Shown: positions 59,844-64,000 of the stretch, one piece after another | How positions within the stretch are numbered: position 1 is the stretch's first letter | Layout of the letters: each line of letters opens with the position of its first letter | Assembly: GCF_030704535.1 (NCBI RefSeq) | Contig: NC_081820.1 | Coordinates: forward strand, 22,581,001-22,645,000 | Direction: 5' to 3' | Origin: Vitis vinifera | Lineage: Eukaryota > Streptophyta > Magnoliopsida > Vitales > Vitaceae | Length of the DNA stretch: 64,000 nucleotides | Program-made: the position numbers and the translations under genes | The notes under the pieces: generated by a model | Database searches by the model: none | Told to the model about the DNA's origin: nothing | The model's input: only the letters and a program-made list of their open reading frames with translations

Positions 59844-62800
59844 ATGTGGTGGTTTGGAAGGAATGGGGCATCTGGGTTCTCAGCTTCATCCACAGCAGTG
59901 GAAGTTACTCATGGAATTGATGGGACTGGCCTCACTGCCATTGTTACAGGTTTTTCTCAATCTTATCCCTATCAAAAGGAAGATAAAAAAGAAAGTGGGT
60001 ATTGTTTGATTTTCAGTTTTGAAAGAAAAGAAAAAAAGGGATATCATTTAATTCTCAATTTTCAATTCATTATTGTGAGTGTGGTAGATTATTCAGTCAT
60101 TTCGTTATATAATTACTGAGATATTCAGTGAGGACACTGGCATCACATTCACTCAGTTAAACATGCCCAGGAACTCTTCTGAATTTGGTTTTTGTGGGCT
60201 AAATGGATCAATTCTTAGGATTTTCCTAGATGCCAATAGCTGATGTGCAGTTGGCTGGGTTGGTAATGAAGCCTGATTCTGATTTGGGAAGCTTCCATTT
60301 GGGATATGAGATGGGATTTTGGGTCAGTTCAAGCAGTTCATGTTAGGATGCTTGGGTTCCCTCTCCACATACTCCCTGAATATTTTTGGCTGTGGGCCTG
60401 TGGGTACTTCTTATTCAAGCATGTTGATTTTCTGCATACTATAAAATACCAGTGACTTCAGAGAGTACACAATTGGCAAATTTTGTAAATCAGGAAGGAG
60501 CAGAACGTTGTTAGGAAAATTCCAATAGGCCGCTGACAGAGCCTTGTTCTATTTATCTGCTTCATATGAAACTGGGAAGAGCACTGTAGAATTAGTATTT
60601 TGCCTGGGAAAAATTTCCGGTTACTTTGTTAAAAAAAAATGGAATTCCAAGGCTTTGAACATCTTAGACCTCCATCTTTTCCTTTACAGTTTTGCGAAAT
60701 TGAGTCACTGTTTAATGATGTTGTGTTTGATCTAAAAACATGGCCACCATCTATCTATGAATAAGTGAATAGTGAGAGTGCTTGCTATTAATAGAAAAAT
60801 TCATTTGTACGATGAGGGATTAAACTGGCCTAGTATTATGTCCTGGACTGGGTTAAATTTTTCCAGCAGCAAATGGTGAAGCTCATTTTTTTTGCAATGT
60901 TTCTTTTCTTTTGCCCTTTTCATTTTGAATGCATTCGATACATTTACTGGCTTTTTTTGCCTTGTGTCTTTCTAACTGTTATTGTAGGAGCATCGAGTGG
61001 TATTGGCACTGAAACTGCACGGGTTCTTGCATTGCGTGGTGTCCATGTAGTTATGGCAGTTAGGAATATGGCTGCTGGTAGGGAGGTCAAAGAAGCAATA
61101 GCTAAGGAGATCCCTACAGCAAAAATTGATGCTATGGAGTTGGACCTTAGTTCAATGGCATCAGTAAGGAAATTTGCATCAGAATTCAGTTCCTCGGGTC
61201 TTCCTCTCAACCTCCTCATGTAAGATTGCTATGAAATAGGACTTGGGATGATAGATGCCTTTTTGGTCTGTGCGTTCATATTCAAGACATGTGTGATTTC
61301 CTTAAGCACACACCCGATAACTGCACTGTTTATTTTGAGCCTATCACAAGCTTGTGACTCTTATTAACTGATATATTAAATGAAGGGTTCTAGCACCTTA
61401 AATTTGAAAGAAGCTAAACACATTGCATGCAAGCATTTCTTTTACCATTTGAATGGGGCATTAGCCTTCACTTGACCATTGCAACAATGCATAGAAGGTC
61501 ATTCCACTTATAACTTATATTCCTAGGTTTGATGTTACATATTACCTTTATTAAGGGATTCATTTGGTACCTTTTCAGTTTCAACTTTCAAGTAACTGTA
61601 CATAACTTACTACCACTATTGTCTGTTGACAAGTTTAGTGGGGTCTGAGATTGATGTTTCTCAATCTTGGATTGTTAAGAATTGAGGTTGGTGCTCTAGG
61701 ATTTCTTAGACTAGTGAATGACCTTTAACCACAAATTATTGAACTGAGTTCAGTCTTCTAAAGAGTTGCTTTTACTTCTCTGAGATCAATCTTCTATATA
61801 TAGATATTTCCTTGTGTGTTTTGCATGTATATGTCTGTGTACAGATAGCTCTTGAGCCTGCTTAGATTAGTTGCTTTACATTTAGTGCATTTTTCTGAAG
61901 CATAAATACTGAAAATTGCATGAAAACCAAATATATATGAAGTTTTCTTTGTTGTTAGTAACAATGCAGGACTCATGGCGACACCATTCATGCTTTCCAA
62001 AGACAACATAGAACTACAGTTTGCAACAAACCACATAGGTATGATAATTGTTCTTTCTGATGTTTAGTGAAGAAAAAAGATGTTCATGGGGGTGATAGCT
62101 TTAGATCGAATAGAGAAGCCAAAACTTATTGGAAGTTTTGACTATCATTTGATAATTCTTTTTCACTTGTTAAAGTTTCAAATTTTCAATTGTAGCATTC
62201 TGCTTCTTTCATGGTTCTTCATAACGATTTCAGAATAAGAAATTATGAGAAGATGAAAGAATATGATCTCTCGTTTTCATTCTCTTTTCCCTTTTTTTCC
62301 TTAGGAAAAAGAAATTTCTTGTTAAAGTGTTATGCTGTCATTTCATACAACCACTGTGGAGTGCAAGAATAGACTAAGGGCTCTTTTATCCTTTTTCAGG
62401 TCATTTTCTTTTGACAAATCTATTGTTAGAGACCATGAAAAAGACAGCACGTGAAAGTAACAAAGAAGGAAGGATTGTAAATGTCTCATCAAGACGTCAC
62501 CGCTTCTCATATCATGAAGGAATTCGTTTTGACATGATCAATGATCAATCAGGGTAACATCATTTAGACATGATAGGGAATTGCATTTCATTCTACTAAG
62601 GAGATAGTGATATTTCTTTTGTCTATATTGAACTCACTTTTGAGTGTGTTTGTCATCGGTGATCCAATACCTTAATTCATAAAAGTTAAGCATTAGGGAA
62701 AATAATGTCAAAAAGCTATAAGCTACTCCTGCCTGCTATGGCATATATTTCTTTAGAAATTACCAAGATTTAATCCCCTCACAAGTTTTCCAAAATTTTA

Positions 62801-64000
62801 ACATATGTCATACTGTCTCAATTTGAGAGGATGTTCCCACCGAGATTTCTAAAGATCAGGTCAACAATATCTCTACATAATTCTTACCTGGTTTTATGTG
62901 AATATCTTTCCATATTATTTTGTAATTATTTTTTTTCATTTATTTTCTTTCACTCGATTGTACAAATGTTGTTTACAACTAAGTAGACAATTGTATATAA
63001 ATATCATATAGAGTATGATTAAAATATTTAGTCATTCCATTATTCTCTTATCTTTCCTTTTGTTTATGTGGCATCATAGTGTCTTCTCCAACAAGACTAA
63101 ACATGCTGGTCTTGTTTTCCTAACTTCTTCCAAACCCAAACTCATATCCATAAACCCTACCTTCTCTACCAATCCTAGGGCATCTTGTAACCAACTAATA
63201 TCCATTAATGTAGCCACCCAAGCTGCATTAAAACTCACTACTTTCAACCACACATCTTGGAGACCACAGTTCAACACTCTCCTCTCTCGTTATAATCTTT
63301 CTGGTAATATTGATATAGCTTGATGTTCTCCCACCATAAGTAAAAATGGAAAAGAAGCTCTCAGCCCCAACTATCTTCTTTGGAAGACAACATTAGTTGC
63401 TTCTCAAATGTCATATTGGCCCACTGTTTCAAAGGGAATCACTCCCTTCATTGACTCAATGAAGACCTCCCTTGCTGCGTTGTCAAAACTCACCACCATG
63501 TATGTTCAGCCCTCTCATAGCCATGTTCTTCAGATACAAGAGAACCTTACTCTTCTCTCTCGAGGAACAGAATACATCACTGAATACATGCAGGGTGCTA
63601 AATATGCCTAGGGTACAATGAAAATATTGAGTCATTCCATAATTCTCTTGTCTCTCCCTTTTTTATAGTCTCAAAATGAGAAGGTCCAAATATATATATT
63701 TTATGGGTAAACATAGAAGAGAATATATTAATTAGAAAAAGAAAGCCCAGATGGCAACCCAAGGCATACAGGAAGTATACAACAGGTGCTAAAAGGCTAA
63801 AAAGAGCAAAACAGGAGGGAAAACAGAAAACCTCACCCGCCCTCACCTAGATCCCAACCAATCAAAAAAGTCGATTAAAGATAAAGGGACAACATCTATA
63901 TACAACTTTGTCCAAGACCATAAACTACACACAAAAGAATACTTCAACCTATGTACTAAAAACTCTTCATTGATGAACGCTATCCTATTTCTTTCCTTCC
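59844..64000 (+). CDS. TIC32-like short-chain dehydrogenase, copy 4 (3' end beyond window)
   Basis: Exons 59844-59949, 60988-61219, 61959-62038 and 62400-62553 match exons 1-4 of copies 2 and 3 in length and phase and are open throughout. Visible motifs are [12 protein letters not shown] and VSS; the catalytic YGQSK exon is not found before 64000, so exons 5-8 must lie further right, past a Copia-like remnant in intron 4. The protein is more diverged than copies 1-3 (for example [23 protein letters not shown]), and its introns and upstream region do not resemble theirs, so it is an older paralogue and not part of the recent three-unit array. NADPH-dependent oxidoreductase activity is likely by family. 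Confidence 0.88.
62985..63665 (+). mobile_element. Copia-like retrotransposon remnant
   Basis: GTATATAAATATCATA at 62993 looks like the TATA region of an LTR; TGGCATCATAGTG at 63068 resembles a decayed primer-binding site (TGGTATCAGAGC type). Frames at 63085-63323 and 63408-63611 read like Copia gag ([39 protein letters not shown]) but are separated by stops. A segment TAGTCATTCCATTATTCTC at 63029 recurs as GAGTCATTCCATAATTCTC near 63629, consistent with LTR pieces on both sides of a collapsed internal region. It sits in intron 4 of dehydrogenase copy 4. Confidence 0.7.
63690..64000 (-). mobile_element. Possible reverse-oriented LINE fragment
   Basis: Text such as GAATATATTAATTAGAAAAAG and GGCATACAGGAAGTATACAA resembles the 3' part of plant LINEs read in reverse, but no protein motif or tail is visible before the window ends. 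Confidence 0.3.

Overview
The window looks like nuclear DNA of a flowering plant, most probably a grapevine (Vitis) or a close relative. It has intron-rich genes with GT-AG (and one apparent GC-AG) introns, AT-rich introns, many MITEs, and plant-only families: a U-box/kinase protein, a DUF679 (DMP) membrane protein, a SKP1-like 21 protein and TIC32-like dehydrogenases. The species call is inferred from gene character only. No bacterial, phage or organellar features were seen.

Layout. (1) 1-5149 (+): 3' part of a U-box E3 ligase with a coiled coil and a kinase-like domain that lacks key catalytic residues. (2) 5250-8760: AT-rich intergenic DNA with a cluster of very short LTR (TRIM) elements nested in a MITE-like hairpin. 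(3) about 8900-15977 (+): a C2H2 zinc-finger gene of unknown function with a possible one-base frameshift beside an alternative donor. (4) 17081-17851 (+): an intronless DMP gene. (5) about 18640-29950 (-): a SKP1-like 21 gene, convergent with DMP, with LINE remnants in two introns and three G-boxes upstream.

(6) 30900-58194 (+): a tandem array of three units, each an AT-rich spacer followed by an eight-exon TIC32-like short-chain dehydrogenase gene. Copy 1 (33547-38235) is a pseudogene; copies 2 (41393-47434) and 3 (49229-58194) each give an open 313-residue reading frame. (7) 59844 to the end: a fourth, more divergent paralogue that runs past the window edge; its intron 4 holds a Copia-like remnant.

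The dehydrogenase block is heavily invaded by transposons. The spacer before copy 2 carries six LTRs and five internal regions of one 149-bp-LTR TRIM family in a head-to-tail array flanked by ATCATA. Intron 1 of copy 2 carries two inverted (head-to-head) derivatives of the same family, one with a perfect GGTAG target duplication. Copies 2 and 3 share a pogo/Tigger-like insertion and a second repetitive insertion at the same intron positions, so both predate the 2/3 duplication. Copy 3 alone carries a 762-bp hAT-type element with tRNA-like boxes. I found no evidence of a wholly new biological system; the most unusual structures are the TRIM array and its inverted derivatives.
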